In this document: in pieces, positions 9,825 to 23,094 of the stretch
Numbering within the stretch: the first letter of the stretch is position 1
Layout of the letters: every line of letters starts with the position of its first letter
NCBI RefSeq assembly: GCF_016808095.1
Contig: NC_068970.1
Location: forward strand, 17,962,501 to 18,026,500
Length of the DNA stretch: 64,000 bases
Origin: Vigna angularis
Taxonomy: Eukaryota > Streptophyta > Magnoliopsida > Fabales > Fabaceae
Reading direction: 5' to 3'
Notes under the pieces: generated by a model
Seen by the model: the letters and a program-made list of their open reading frames with translations, nothing else
Databases searched by the model: none
Told to the model about the DNA's origin: nothing
Translations under genes and position numbers: made by a program

Positions 9825-12350
9825 TGCAAGACAGGTTCAATACTGCCGGCTATAAAATTGAATTCCCCTTGAAGTGGATGGATGATATTGGAATAGGGTA
9901 AGTCTACTCTGAATCTAATATTTGATTTTTCACTCAACATTGCTGACATACTTTAGTGGAAATGTGAGAAGTTTTGATCTGGTGACTACAAGCTGTATAG
10001 GTTTCAGTGCTGACAAATTTAGTTTGGGACATTATGACGAGTTAAATTTAAAAATTATTACCACAAGAATAAAGCTTACTGAATAGATGAGATCCCTTTT
10101 TGATATAGTTAGGTTATGTCTTCATTGTATCGAGTTTTTTTTTTTTTTTTGGTGTAAAGCTCATTTTCAATCATTTCATTCCAAACATTTCGTTTTGTTC
10201 CAAGTTCTGAATATAATTAATGTATGCGTGACTATAGCATCTTGTGTGTTCATTTGTACAAAGGTTCTAGTATGTTTCAAAAACATTGCAAATTGGTCTT
10301 CATATGCGCAACTAACAAGCTTTCCTCATATCAGCACACCCTTTCTTTTGCATTGCGTAATAAGGTCTCTCATGGCCCAATTACTATAACAAAAGCATTC
10401 TCTACCATAGAATTCGGCCTCCAGGTCAACCTGACGGCTTCTATCATCATATTAAAACCACATAAGTAATTTTTTTTTATTTCGCATGAGTTGTCCTGGG
10501 ATCTAAAGATATTAATGGTCTTTGTAATATTTCTATTTTCAAGTTTTGATAATAATAGATTTATTAACAGTGTAACGGTTGGTAAAAGTGGTGTGATGGT
10601 TTCTGTGAGGGATTGAATTTCATGTCACAAATCCAATAAGAGTGCTTTATCTGCTGTGCATAAAAGATATGAATTTGCAACCATTGCTTTTGATCTAGAT
10701 TCCAAGTAGTTGCTTTGGGTTTTCTGAGTGTTTTACTTGGTTCAAGGTCTTTAACCTGTTGTTTACTTTTGATCTGGATTCAAGTTGTTGCTTTGGGTTT
10801 TCTGACTAATGGTTCAAGGTCTTTGACCTATGGTTTGCTTTTGATCTAGATTCCAAGTTGTTGCTTTAGTTTTCTGACTATTTTACTTGTGTTTGATGGT
10901 TCAAGGACTTTAACGTGTGGTTCATTTCTTGCATTTTATTTTTATGATTAGTGCTTGATGGTCATGGTAAGATATATGTGTGAAACTGCAATCCCTTTGT
11001 GTTCATGGTATATCAGTTTTAAATATTGTCACCATTATGTTTGAAATTTTAAGGATTTAGCAATTAGAAGTTAAATCTATGGTTTATCAAATTAAATTTT
11101 TTAATAAATAAATGTCTTTTACTGTTATAATTAAAATTCATAATACATCGATATCGTTGACTATTTAAATTTACAATGGGCGGGTTAGATTGTGGTATGA
11201 GATTATTTTTATCTCTTAATAATATTTCATTAAATAATATTGATATTTCAATTCACGTATAAAGATAAATATTCAAATAAAGCTAAAAGGATGGTAGTTT
11301 GAGATAGTTGAGAGGATTCTTTTGGCTAGTTGCCTCAACAGATTGATGGGTGATGCATTAATAAGAATAAATAGAGAATGATGTGAATATTTAATGGGAA
11401 GGGTGAAGAGAGACACAATAAGATTATTTTTGTATATTCTAATTTATAATGACTATTTTTAAGAGTATATAGTGTTCATGACATATAACTTGTGATCCGT
11501 CTTTGCTACTATTATGACATTGTGGCATTAGTTGAATATAGATATGCCTTAGCCAAAGTATATATAGACATTCTTTCTGTCTATTTCTTAATTCTTTAAC
11601 AGGTCTCTTAACAATTTTCCTTAGAGCATTTTGTGAATTATGTTAAGTGAGGGATTTACTATTGGCATGACTTTTGAACCTAAGCTTCTTTAGGGTTTGT
11701 AAATGTGTTGGTTGTTACTCTCAGCGTAACATCTATATGATTTTTGATGAATAGTATCAATGAATGTAATCTGCAAATGGAGATTGTAAATTGCACACGT
11801 TACAGGTATGCTGAACAAACCAGGTATGCAGCTCATTTTCTTGTTGTGTGCGGGGTTGTATTTTATCATGATGGAATTGATTTTGTTTTTTATACAGAAA
11901 ATATTGGAGTGTGAATGTAAGAATAAGATTGCTCCCATGGCTTTGAAATGGATTGAAATAATAGTTAATACAAATAGGTCAGCAAATATTATAGTTTTGC
12001 ACTTGCATTATTTTATAAGTTACATTCGGATGGTGAGGTTGATTATTTTAAGGGAACGAATACAGGAAAAGTTATGCAAGAAAATAAATGAAAATGGGTA
12101 GTACAAAAATTAAAAAATTTGTCTTTCAATAAAAACTATGTGTAGCATACTTGGAGTAGTATGAAGACAACAATTTAACTATTTAAAAAAAAAGATTTAT
12201 AGCATCACGCTTATACTTAAACCACTGATAATTTTTATTAAATTAAACTTTATGTCATTATTTGATCCAGAAATTTAATACTAGAATAAAATATAAACAT
12301 AAAACAATAGAGGTTCAAGTATTCTAAAATCCATTTATTGATTTTTTTTC
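9825..12350. other. 3' region of the ADA1-like gene and AT-rich intergenic DNA
   Basis: No second gene is supported. The stretch holds the 3'UTR of the ADA1-like gene, a poly-T run near 10134-10150 and a tandem repeat at 10687-10923. Short open frames near 10087, 11690 and 11808 have no recognisable similarity. Confidence 0.5.
10687..10923 (+). repeat. Tandem repeat, three copies of 72-85 bp
   Basis: Copies begin with CTTTTGATCT at 10687, 10766 and 10838. Each goes on with tagattccaag, ttgctttggg, ttttctga and ggttcaaggtctttaac. Spacing is 79 then 72 bases, with small indels between copies. The array lies about 0.9 kb past the ADA1-like stop codon. Confidence 0.8.
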
Positions 12351-12625
12351 CCTCTGGGTAACCATTATTTTTATGAACAATTCAAAGTTCATAGTTTTGG
12401 AGGACTTTGAATTATTTGGAACATTACAACAAATAAAAACTGAACCTTAGCTTCTCTTCTTCCCTTAAACTCCCTCCCCTGGGCATCCAAGCAACTCCCG
12501 AATCATTCGCAAACAAATTTATTAAAAACAATTAATCTAAATGCCCCTTGCAAGTTAAATTCCCCCATTAAGGTTGCAACTTGCTTTCCCCCTAAAACAT
12601 GCACTGTTTGCGACATTGTGTTGAA

Positions 12626-15031
12626 TTAAAGCACAGAACAATCGGTACGAATTTTGCCATTTCTTGCTGTCTTGACTCCAACACGACCCAGTTTGGTCAT
12701 AGCAGCAATGAAGTTAGAGTTGAAAACGTTAGCATTTGAAGCAAAGGAATTAACAGTGTTCCTGGACCTTTGGTCAGTGAAGAGGATTTGATCCGAGGTG
12801 AAAAGGCCCTTTCCTTGTTGGAGGTTTTGGTAATAAACGTTATCGAATCTTCGGGGAGTGGTTGGATCCATGTTAATGGCAATCCTTGGGTCCACGTTCC
12901 TTGGGCACATCTGTTGCAATTGGATTGCGTATTGCCTGTTCAATGATGGGTCCACTGGAGTTTGCCCATTGAAGTTATATATTCTATTCGCGAACTTGCT
13001 GCAGTGGGAGAATCCAAGGGTGTGTGCACCTGCAAATTCGCAATTAAGCACGTTGATTGAGGAAGGATAAAGTAAATACGCAAGATTACAAAAATTATTA
13101 ACTAGTGAACACTTTTTATTCAGATTTCATCTCTCAACCACGTCTCGTTTTCAGCCTCTGCAACTTGCATGCAGCTCACAAGCTCCGACCTCGCTTTTCT
13201 ATGTCATTTTATTTAGTGCTTTCTGACTCAAATGATTGTGTTTTATTATATTTAATAGACCATTATTTATCTCTAAAGACTTGTATCAACTTTTATACAA
13301 CAGCATAATAAAAACAAGTCTCAAATATATTTAATTATTGCATTATTTTCAAAAGTAACCTTTTTAAGTTTTAGAAAAATATTAATTAATGATAAAATCT
13401 AGATCAAGGTCGTCATTTTGATGTCATAATATGTTTTTAATTGAATGACGACAAGTCAATATGTTTGTTTAAAACTCTGTGATGAAGACTATATAAGGAT
13501 TTTTCACTTTTTACTTATTTAAATCCATTTAAGAATTAACTCTAAGGAAAAACATTTTAAGTCTGAAAAAGCTATATCAGGTGATTTGGAACTTGTCACT
13601 ATATTTTCTAACTTTTACATCACAAACAATTAAATGTCATTATTTTTTTTCTCATAAATTAAAACACATGAGTACACGTAGACACGTGTTGTTGGTCCTT
13701 TATCAATCACTTAATAGTTTCTCTACTTCAGCTTCTATTTCTAAAGTGAACCATCCCTTTTTTTGAAAAACGATCAATACATTTTACAACATCACGAAAG
13801 ATTTATAGTATCAACGGATATGACATGTGATTAACTTTTTTAATTCGTGAAATTAATAAAATTGAATTAAATATACAGTATTGATTAACCATGTAATAAA
13901 TTTCCCCCTCACCGACCCCTTTGGTCTTTTCAGCTTTCACATTAACCAAAAGAACTCGTGAGTCATTATCTCTTCATTTGACTATAACATAAACGAGTAA
14001 TTACATTATCAACGACCCTAATAAGGTTTATAAGTTAATGGGACCATTGTAAAAAACAGTTGCAGGGGTGATTACCTGAGAGAGCAATCATATCAGTTTG
14101 GGTGAGTCCATTTGCAGCAAAAAGGGAGTTGAGCTGGTTCAAATCGAACGTGGGATGCGGAAGCCTTCCATTTACATCAGAAGCTCTTGAAACTAACCCA
14201 TCAAACCTTCCCAACTCAACGGTATACGAAGGTCCACCAGACTGCATTAATTAAGGCAGAAATTTAAAAAAAAAAAAAACTATAGTTTTATACCATGTCA
14301 TATAATTAAAAGCTAGAGCTTGTTTTGAAAGCATAAAATTATTTTATATACGAACAGATTAGAGTGAGTGAAGAACTAACCAGTACGATAACATCACGGG
14401 TAGCCAAGGCCAAAATATCAGCACACGAGACTTTGTTCCTGCACTGAGGGACAGCATCTACTGCAGCTTTTGCTTTGATCACCGTGTCAAATCCATCACC
14501 TGCCAAGGAAAGATTGTCTGGGTGATCCTTCTCCGCTTGGTTGTTCCCAGTAGATGCCACCAAAACCGAGGCATCACAACCCTATACGTAACACAACAAA
14601 CAACAAAAACATCACCACTTCAACAACAAATTGTTATCTCAAAAAACTCTTTTTCAACCTTGATTTCTTTCACAATGTGAAGATTTTTGTAGAGGTGTGA
14701 CTACAATACTATAAACAAAGAAATCAGTGATGAGCTTAGTGTTGGGTATTTTTGAAAATAATATTATACTGAAGCGAGAGTTTTGTAGGCATTAATAGAT
14801 TGGTGGATTTACCTGGACAAAGCAATCGTGGAAGAAGAGACGAAGGGTGGCTGGAACAGTGACAAAGGTTTGCTGAAACTTGGTGGTAACTACCTGTCTA
14901 ACGATGGTTTCGAGATTGGGGCATACATTAGCGTAGTGGTTGGGACTAAGCTGGGCAGAGGTTGGATGTAGATTATAAAGGGACAGTGTTAATGAGAGCG
15001 ACCACACAAGTATGAGATTAAGCCGACCCAT
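12626..15031 (-). CDS. Class III (secretory) plant peroxidase
   Basis: Four exons on the minus strand (15031-14813, 14581-14381, 14241-14076, 13029-12626) join with GT-AG introns in phases 0, 0 and 1, giving 329 residues. This is the classical four-exon layout of plant class III peroxidases, which are secreted haem enzymes using H2O2 to oxidise phenolics in the cell wall. Residues 1-26 form a signal peptide, with cleavage predicted before the Gln of QLSPNHY. The distal haem site is RLFFHDC (Arg64, His68) followed by GCDAS. The proximal His198 is in [11 protein letters not shown]. Cysteines at [25 protein letters not shown] and TDC fit the four conserved disulphides. Intron 3 is the longest (about 1.05 kb). 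By recall it is closest to the PER16/45/51-like group. All active-site residues are present, so the gene looks functional. Confidence 0.95.
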
Positions 15032-15108
15032 TTACTGTGTTTTGCAGAGGAAGAATTACGAAAGAGGATTTTGTGACAAAGGTGATGAGTAAGGGTGTTT
15101 AAGTGGGG

Positions 15109-15117
15109 ATATATAAG
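15109..15117 (-). promoter_or_regulatory. Probable TATA box of the peroxidase gene
   Basis: On the minus strand TTATATAT lies about 78 bases before the peroxidase ATG (15031), in a less AT-rich setting. That distance fits a plant core promoter with a short 5'UTR. No other elements were assigned. Confidence 0.55.
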
Positions 15118-15213
15118 AGCAACCCAAGTTAAGCTAAGCGTCGTGGGACATGGCTCACGAGGCAGCCAGTTGTCTTGGAATCTTTTCAACACAGCAATTT
15201 AGAAAATAAAATT

Positions 15214-15214
<1 letters not shown>

Positions 15215-15259
<45 letters not shown>
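15215..15259 (+). repeat. ATT trinucleotide microsatellite
   Basis: About 15 uninterrupted ATT units, roughly 185 bp upstream of the peroxidase start. The poly-isoleucine frame read from its other strand is not a gene. Confidence 0.95.
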
Positions 15260-15260
<1 letters not shown>

Positions 15261-18040
15261 ATATTATTCTTTGAACAAACAATAATAGAAGACTCCGAAA
15301 GGGACACTGTTGTTGAGAGGTTGTGTTTGTGACTGTGTCTGTGGCCGCCTTGTTCCATTCAAATAACTTCTTGCTTGCTTCGTTGCTTTTATCTTTGTCA
15401 AACGAAGTGCTTCCAGAAAGGAGCTGGGGAAGGGATTATTTATGTCATGGGAATCCTCAATTCTTAATTTCTATAAAGTTATAGAGAACTTTTTATACAG
15501 AGAGAGAGAGAAAGAAAGGTGAAGGGGCTGCCAAAATATACAGCACGAGAAAGAAAGGTCAAACTTCCCACTTTCTATGGGCTCCCTTGTATGAATAAAG
15601 TTTGCATTTTCTTTTTCTGTTACTTCGACTTCTCCTCATAAAGTATGTAATAAAGGTTCTTCAAAAATATGTGTGCGCTCATAGTTTTAACCAATTATCA
15701 AGATTTTTAATTGATGGATTAATGCCAAAATTTTCACAGTAATATATTGATATATGGAGATTAAAGTCGTTATTTTGTATGTATTGGCCAAACTTGATTG
15801 AACTACACTAATTATTTAAACTTGACCATGTAACAATGAAAAAAGTTACAACTTGTTTGAAAACTGCAAAGGATTTGTTTCCTGAAGAAGGTTATTTGAA
15901 AGTGAGCAATGATAAACTGAAGTTTTTACAGAGTGATGGCCTTGAAGTGAATTAATAACATACTGATTGCATACTTTTAATATTTTTACATTTATAATTT
16001 TATTTAATACTTTAATTGAACAAATTGATGTGCATATATATATAATTTGACCTTGAAGTAGACAGTGGTCGATTCTTAACAGCAGGGTAGAGGATTATTT
16101 TATGAAAGATTATTGGGCACAAGATGAGGATAATCCTGGGAACATGTGATGATACAGAAGACATTCAGCCTTTTCAGTACAAAAACAATGTATGCTTATC
16201 AAAGATTGGATCCCTAATTTTTTATTTTTTTTTCGGAGTGATGCATATGTCTTTCAGAGATTATATAATGAAACTACAAATATAATGATTTCGTTATGAT
16301 AATGATATAGTAATGACAATAGTTCTATACAATGTTCATTTTATCTATTCTACTCTACATGTGTAAATTTATTTTCAATTGTGTAAATTTATTTTCACAA
16401 TAAACATATATGTTGATAAAAAGATATGACCTTTAATTAAAAAAGTAATGTACTATAATATTGATTATATAAATATGATTACTCCCGGTAAAAAAGATTA
16501 ATTATTTGTAAAAGTTGGCTTTCACTGCCTGTGTAGAATGCATAGGAAACAATTAATTGTAACCATTCTTTTATTTCATTCTCCAGATTTTGTTGTATTA
16601 ATTTCCTACATTATTTTTGCATTTAAGAAATTAAATGTTTGCATGTTTCTGCATAATCATTTCTTCATATGAATTTCTTTAAGATAATATTATTAAAAAC
16701 TTGTCTCTAGTTCATTAAAAGCCTTGAAACAGTACAGAGAGACATTGCTTGATTAAGGAAAAAAAAACTTACGTTTTAACCTTAGAAAGACTTGTGCAAT
16801 AATACTTTGGCGTAAACTTATCGCAGTAGTATATTCTCATAAAAGAGGAATTTTCTTGCACCCATTAAATACCCACCAAAATTTTTGTCATTATTTACAA
16901 ACTGTTAATTTTCTGTAACTATCTTCTGTACACTTCGTATGTGTTTTTTAATGTAATTTTCTTTTGGGGTGTCTTATCCTCTAACTCTAGTTTTATTTTC
17001 TTTCTAATTCAGATGCCCTTTTATACCTATAAAGTATAATATCTGTAGGACAATTATTAATGGCGAATTGTAGATTGCAGACGTTTATCACTACAATAGG
17101 AAATCTGATGAAATGAAGAAAAATCATTGAGGACAATAATCTAATTTTATTTATTTAAATTGTTTGCCAGACGAGATCAACGTTATTATTAAACAACTTG
17201 TAAGCGATTTTTTATTTTATCTTTTAAACTTTTTGGACATAACAAAAGCTTCACAAAAAGATCATGGCTCGTGTTTTGAAGAAAAAAAGAAGAAGAATCA
17301 TAATTGGTGTAGTAACTTTTGTGAATGGCGTGCTCTAAACATTGCACATGCCCCATATACACGCCACCAACCGAAAACAAAAAACAGCCTTGTCAAGAAA
17401 TAAAAAAGAAAAGGAAAAGTCAAGATGCGAGTATGATTAACTTGGAAACAATTTTAATTTTGTCATGTAGTAGAATTTTTTTATTAATTCTCCAAGTAAT
17501 TAAATAAAAAGTATTGCTTTAGATGTTTATACATTTATTTTTGTTTGAATCTCAATTTTTACTTAACGAGAGTGTGTTTAGAAGCTTTACTAAAGAAAAT
17601 GAAACACTAGTTTCCAAAAATAAGGAATTAGAGAAGTATTAGAATGATTAGGGTATTCGGAATAATAGTGACTCAAAGGAAATAGCATTCAAAAAAAGTA
17701 GGATCCCTCATGTGGAACTACCCTCAATAATTGGCTGCTCATGCACGTAATCTCATTCTTAACTTTATCTTTGACTTTTCTTCCTCTTTTTTCCTCTTCT
17801 TCTTCGCATTCTTATTCCCTCATTTGCTGCAATTTCTTATCCAATTTTTGTGTGGGGGCAAGTTACTATCCAACATCCTTTTCTTCATGCCTTTTTCTCT
17901 ACTGCTTTAACCCTTTTTCCCCTAATGCTTGGTTTAATTATAGCAACAAAAATACTTCATTTGGGCTGCATTCAAGAAATAATAACATAAATGATTTTTC
18001 CATAAATTAAAAGTAGGATATATGTGTTAAAAAATAAATT
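15260..18040. other. AT-rich intergenic DNA
   Basis: No gene or transposon boundary could be supported. A GA-rich patch near 15500 and short open frames near 17164-17500 and 17741-18010 carry no recognisable domain. Confidence 0.5.
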
Positions 18041-18138
18041 TTAAGTCTAACTCAATTGTATAAAATTAATTTGTAAGATAAGATTTTCATTCACTTGTAT
18101 ACTTTATCTATCTCTAGTCGATGTAGGACTTTCAACCG
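18041..18138 (+). repeat. Possible relic of a dispersed legume repeat
   Basis: The words TTAAGTCTAACTCAA, ttgtaagataagatt, cacttgtatact and TCTCTAGTCGATGTAGGACT occur here in an order I recall from a very common dispersed repeat in legume genomic sequence. This is recognition from memory. No ends or target duplication were found and the class of element is not claimed. Confidence 0.3.
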
Positions 18139-19236
18139 TATGAATATTAAAATTCATTTTTTAATAATAAATGTTAAATTTTATTTAATTAAATTAAGTA
18201 AAATATATAAAAGTAAGTTTATTAGGAAAAAAAAATATTATGGGTGTCACTCTTTATGTTCGACGCTGTGAAAAGATGACGTGGTTATATTATTTTCTTG
18301 CACTTTTTTTATTATCGAGAAATTTCTCATTTGGTTAAGTCATTCTCATTTTCTATTCTCTATATAAATAGTACCAGCAAGCAATAAGGAATAAAGAAAA
18401 GTGGCAACTTGTGAATCCAATAAAAAACTTAATATCAAGTGGATGTAATTAAAAGTGTGGGACATGTGACTTAGTTTATTGTTTTTATTCAATTTTTTGG
18501 TACTTGAACTTTAAATTACTGATGCACAGACTATTTTGGATTTCTTTATTTCTATATTTAATTTACTTTTTATTCTTGTGGTTGCTGTTACTTTTATTCA
18601 GTTTGTAGCTTTTCAAATTCTAGATATTTCACGTTTTAAAAAATTATAAAAAAATGTTTAGCGTTTTTATAATGTTAATGCATGATGACTTCAAAGCATT
18701 TTATAAAATCATAAAATAACAGGGTCAATTAGATTGAGTTTAGTTATTGTGAAACATAATATTTGTATTTCATATAGTAATTGATTTGAGATATATAAGA
18801 CTTACTATGCAATAATCTTCCCGTTATAAAGAAAGTGATGGATGAAAAAGACAAAAGAATTGGAGTATTGTTTGACGTTGAAATAATGAGGATTTGAAGA
18901 CTAATTTTTAAAGTCGTGATAATGAAGATGTGGCCTTCTATCTGTCACAATAATCACTCACTTAATCCATTATTTATCATCAATAAGTGTATAAATCAAA
19001 ATACATGTTTTATATGTTACGTCAAAACTAAATGAAAGTTTGAAAAATATTTACACTCAGAAAAATACAAATGAAATTAATCAATAACAATTGTAACGTT
19101 CTATTCACATATTGTTATTTAGTAAATTATCATTAGTTATAATCTATGATGCACGCTATGATATGTGTAAAGGATATAATATATATTTGATACGTACATA
19201 TATTTTTTTTAAAAACAATAAGATATATGGTACGGG

Positions 19237-19268
<32 letters not shown>

Positions 19269-22200
19269 AAAACATAATAAATATAAGATTATTATGGTGT
19301 GAATCTAAATTAAAATATTATATACTAAATATTGTCAAAATAAAATAATATAAATTATTCTCATCATAAAAATATCATTATTTTAAATATTTGTTGAATC
19401 CAGTAATCTAAATTGAAATATTGATATATCACCTTAAGCCAAGTAGCACATGGAACTTACCATATTACGTCATAAATGAAATCATTCTACTCTCCTATAT
19501 TAAAAAATTTCAACACCAAAAATTCAGAAATAGTATTACTCCTAAGTTTCTTAGTCACACTCACCAATTCTTTAATTTGAAAAAATAATAAAAGTAAAAG
19601 TAATTATAACCTAAAATCCTCTATGGTTTCTTATTCTCTATATTATCTAAATAACCAAAGCAATGACTGTCGCTTTAATTACATTAAGTAAATAACTATA
19701 AGAAGACTTCAAAAACTGTATAACCAAATTCAAAGAGAAAAATTATAAATCTTAAAAAACTCCCTTTAACCATTCCCACAATCAATTGATAATAGAATAT
19801 TGAAAGAATAAATGAGAATAAAAGTCAATATTGTTCTCACACAAATAACATATTAAACATAAAATCATAATTCTTTTTTTCACCTCCAAATCAATAAATA
19901 AATAACCATATAATAACTTTAAAAAAAATAATCAAAAGTTTAGCTTGTTATGCGATAATATCATCAAATCAAATTCTTCCAATCCACATTTCATACCAGA
20001 AAAATAAAAAATGTTAGGAATTTTCTGATAAGACATTAAGTAGTATATGATAAAACAAGCTTATAACATTGCAAAATAATTTACAAGGTTCTTGAATTAA
20101 AAACGAAAGTATATAATAAATTTGTTCATTTTTACTATAGCTATTTTAAAAGTGAATGTAAAATTAATTTATGACTAAATAGTAATACAACCAGTTTATA
20201 TTAATTTTTACATTGTCAATGTCAATGCATATAATAAAAATATTAGATTGTGTATTAAGGCTCACGCCAGCAACGGTTATATAAGAAGAAGATCAGTACA
20301 AAAACAAAAAATAAGGAGTTGTCTGTTATTTTATTCCTCAAAGAGAAAAGACAGATATTTATGCCAAAAACATTTGAAAATTAATATAGTTTTAAAATTA
20401 GTATTACTTTATATCTTGATGTCTGGCATGAGAAGGACTTTATAAATAAACCCGTATTAGTGCTATAAGTACAACAAATGACCGCTATTTTAATACATAG
20501 TTAATTCAAGATAAAAGAAAAACATGTTAGAAACTACACTTTTAAATAACTGCATTATTTTATATCATAAGTATCTATCATGTCAAGAGCGTACCTAAAT
20601 AAGTTAACCCCTACTATCAATGTGAGAAGTAATATGTTAAGTTATAATTACACAAATTGATCGAAATGAGATGATGAATTAGTTTTTTATATAATAATAA
20701 AAATAAATTTAAATTCTTATCGTGATAAATGTTTATAATTAGTAAACATAAGTTATAAAGGTAGCTATAAAAAAAATACAAACTGACGTCAAAAAATAGG
20801 TAGAGAGATGAAAAACCTGGTGTAAATATATAATTAATATTTTATAAGATAAGTTATTATTTTATATATTAAATTTATAATAAATAAATATTTTTAATAT
20901 ATAAATTATACTCCGAGTAAAGTCCATAATAAATAAATATTTAATATACAATGTACAGTTTTCATATGTAAAATGAATAGTTTAAATTAAGATAATTTTT
21001 AGTAATTATTGACATTTTCTTAAAATATATAATTAATTGGTAAATAAAAGTAAAAGATGATACATTGAAAATAGTTTTTCTATTTAATGGTAAAAGTAGT
21101 GTGAAAAATAGATAAACATAAAGTAATAAGAATTTATTCTCTAAAAATTACGTGTTTAATTTATAACATAAATCAATATGTTGACGCAATAACAAAATGA
21201 ATTAAAATACATATAATTTGAATAAGTGAAAAACTAAAACAATAATTTTATAATTATAACACTAATGTAAACAAAAAATATATATTTACAAGTTCATTAT
21301 ACTAAATATGTTTTTTAATAACAACTTCATTGCACTGCGATGATATCGATTTATCCGATAATTGATCCTGTATTTATATAATTCATCCTCTAATTAGTAT
21401 TTTTAGAACTTTAAATTTTTAAGAATTAATAAATCATTAGTAGAAGTATTAAGTTATGGAAAAACTTATATCCATTTCTACTAAGGTTTCTACATTAATA
21501 ATATGATAGAGTTAATGGCATCTTAAGTGTGGTTGAGGGGGCTTGCAATTTTTTTTAACATGTATATTAGTATATAAGTACAAATATATGTTTTTAAATT
21601 TTAATATATTTTATATACATGACATTTTAAAAAAAAATTGTATATTTACAAAAAAACTTAAAACTCCCAAAATATAATATGAAAATCCGTAATTAGATAG
21701 ATGACTGCAAACCCTAAAATTTACCTAGAGAATAATTATTCCTAATGAACAACTTTTTTCAAAATTAAAATTACTCAAAATCATTTATATGATAAAATGC
21801 AGTAAACGGCTTAGTCAATTTATGTATTTAAAAATATCAAATACATTTAATATAAATATCTCAAAAATTGTTTTATGATTCACAAAAGTAACAGACTAAA
21901 ACAAAAATAGTATTTACAAAAGATCAGACTTAATCACAAATAAATTTAACTTAAGTTGTTAAAATCTTTTGGCCAGTTTTTAAAATAACAATCTAGATGC
22001 AAACGACATAATATATTTTGTTCAGATGTTAGACTGTGTAAGTCATTGTAAATTTCAAATTTGATTTATTCTTCTGAATAAACATAGAAATAGAAGAAGA
22101 AAAAAAGTATGAAATTTTGTCTAAAAGGAAGTAGAAAGAATTTAGAGGTTCTTGTATCTTCTGCTCCCACGTGTACGCAAACAAAGAGAAAAAGTAGTTA

Positions 22201-22792
22201 CTAATTATATAGTTTTGGCCTTTTATGATGAGAAAAACCAAGTTCTGATAACAACTTCATTTTAATGACTTTTCCATAAGGATAAGGAGAGATGGAGTCT
22301 CCATATTTTTAATAGGAAAATTGTGTTTTGGAAATAAAATGTTGATTGAGAATAGTGTAATTATATAGTGGACAAAAATGTATCAATTATGAGGGAAAAC
22401 GAAGGACAAAAGTGTATCAACTTTGCCAGCTATCATCTTAATAAACTACACTCTTTTACTTGTCCTGTTGATGTGACAAAACCAATAATTAAACTTTATC
22501 ATTTATTCTAAACCAAACTATCATATACCTGCCCTCGTATTCATACAAACGCAAGAAACTATTCCTACTTTTTTAAGTTCCAAAACTTATTTTTCAAAGT
22601 ATATCCTTTTCATATAATCACTCTAAATTTTAAAGTAATTAAAATAAAATATACTTTGTATATATATTTAAATTGATTAACTTAGATCAATAATTCTTGG
22701 TTAATCATACATGAATCAACACTCTTCTATTAATATAATCAATTAGTTTTAGTCTATTACTTTTAGATAGATCACTCTCTGGATGATCGTTT
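18139..22792. other. AT-rich intergenic DNA with an AT microsatellite
   Basis: About 4.6 kb of AT-rich sequence with no supportable gene. An (AT)n run of about 27 bp lies at 19237-19263. Short open frames near 20248 and 22029 show no recognisable similarity. Confidence 0.5.
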
Positions 22793-23094
22793 TGTTGGGA
22801 ATCTAAGTGTAAGTCTAAGTCTCACATTAGATAGAAATGAAAAAGTAGAATAGTATATAAAGATGAAAGACTCATTAACTCATTGTCTTAAGATTTTGGG
22901 TAAAGAGGGGTGTCGATCCCTTATATAGTTGACTCAGATGTTATTGGCGTTTATGTAACCCACAGAAAATCTCCTTCTCGATAGACCCAACAGTGCTATC
23001 AAATTTTGTCTTGGTGACCGACTCACTCTTGAAGGAGATATTTTGGAAATTCAAGTATGAGTCTAAGTTTTATTAACTCATTGTTTTAAGAGAT
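22793..23094 (+). mobile_element. TRIM-like miniature LTR element with truncated second LTR
   Basis: A 200-bp block (22793-22992) begins TGTTGGGAATC and ends GACCCAACA, giving TG...CA ends and inverted termini TGTTGGG/CCCAACA. Directly after it, TGCTATCAAAT (22994) matches 8 of 11 bases of the tRNA-iMet primer site TGGTATCAGAG. About 50 bp further on (23041-23094) a second copy starts as TTTTGGAAATTCAAG and continues with GAGTCTAAG. After an internal deletion it ends ATTAACTCATTG plus TTTAAG, matching the first block. The order LTR, primer site, short spacer, partial LTR fits a terminal-repeat retrotransposon in miniature. No flanking duplication was found. Confidence 0.55.

Noticed and set aside
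15155..15358. Poly-isoleucine frame upstream of the peroxidase
   Set aside because: It is the reverse reading of an ATT microsatellite.
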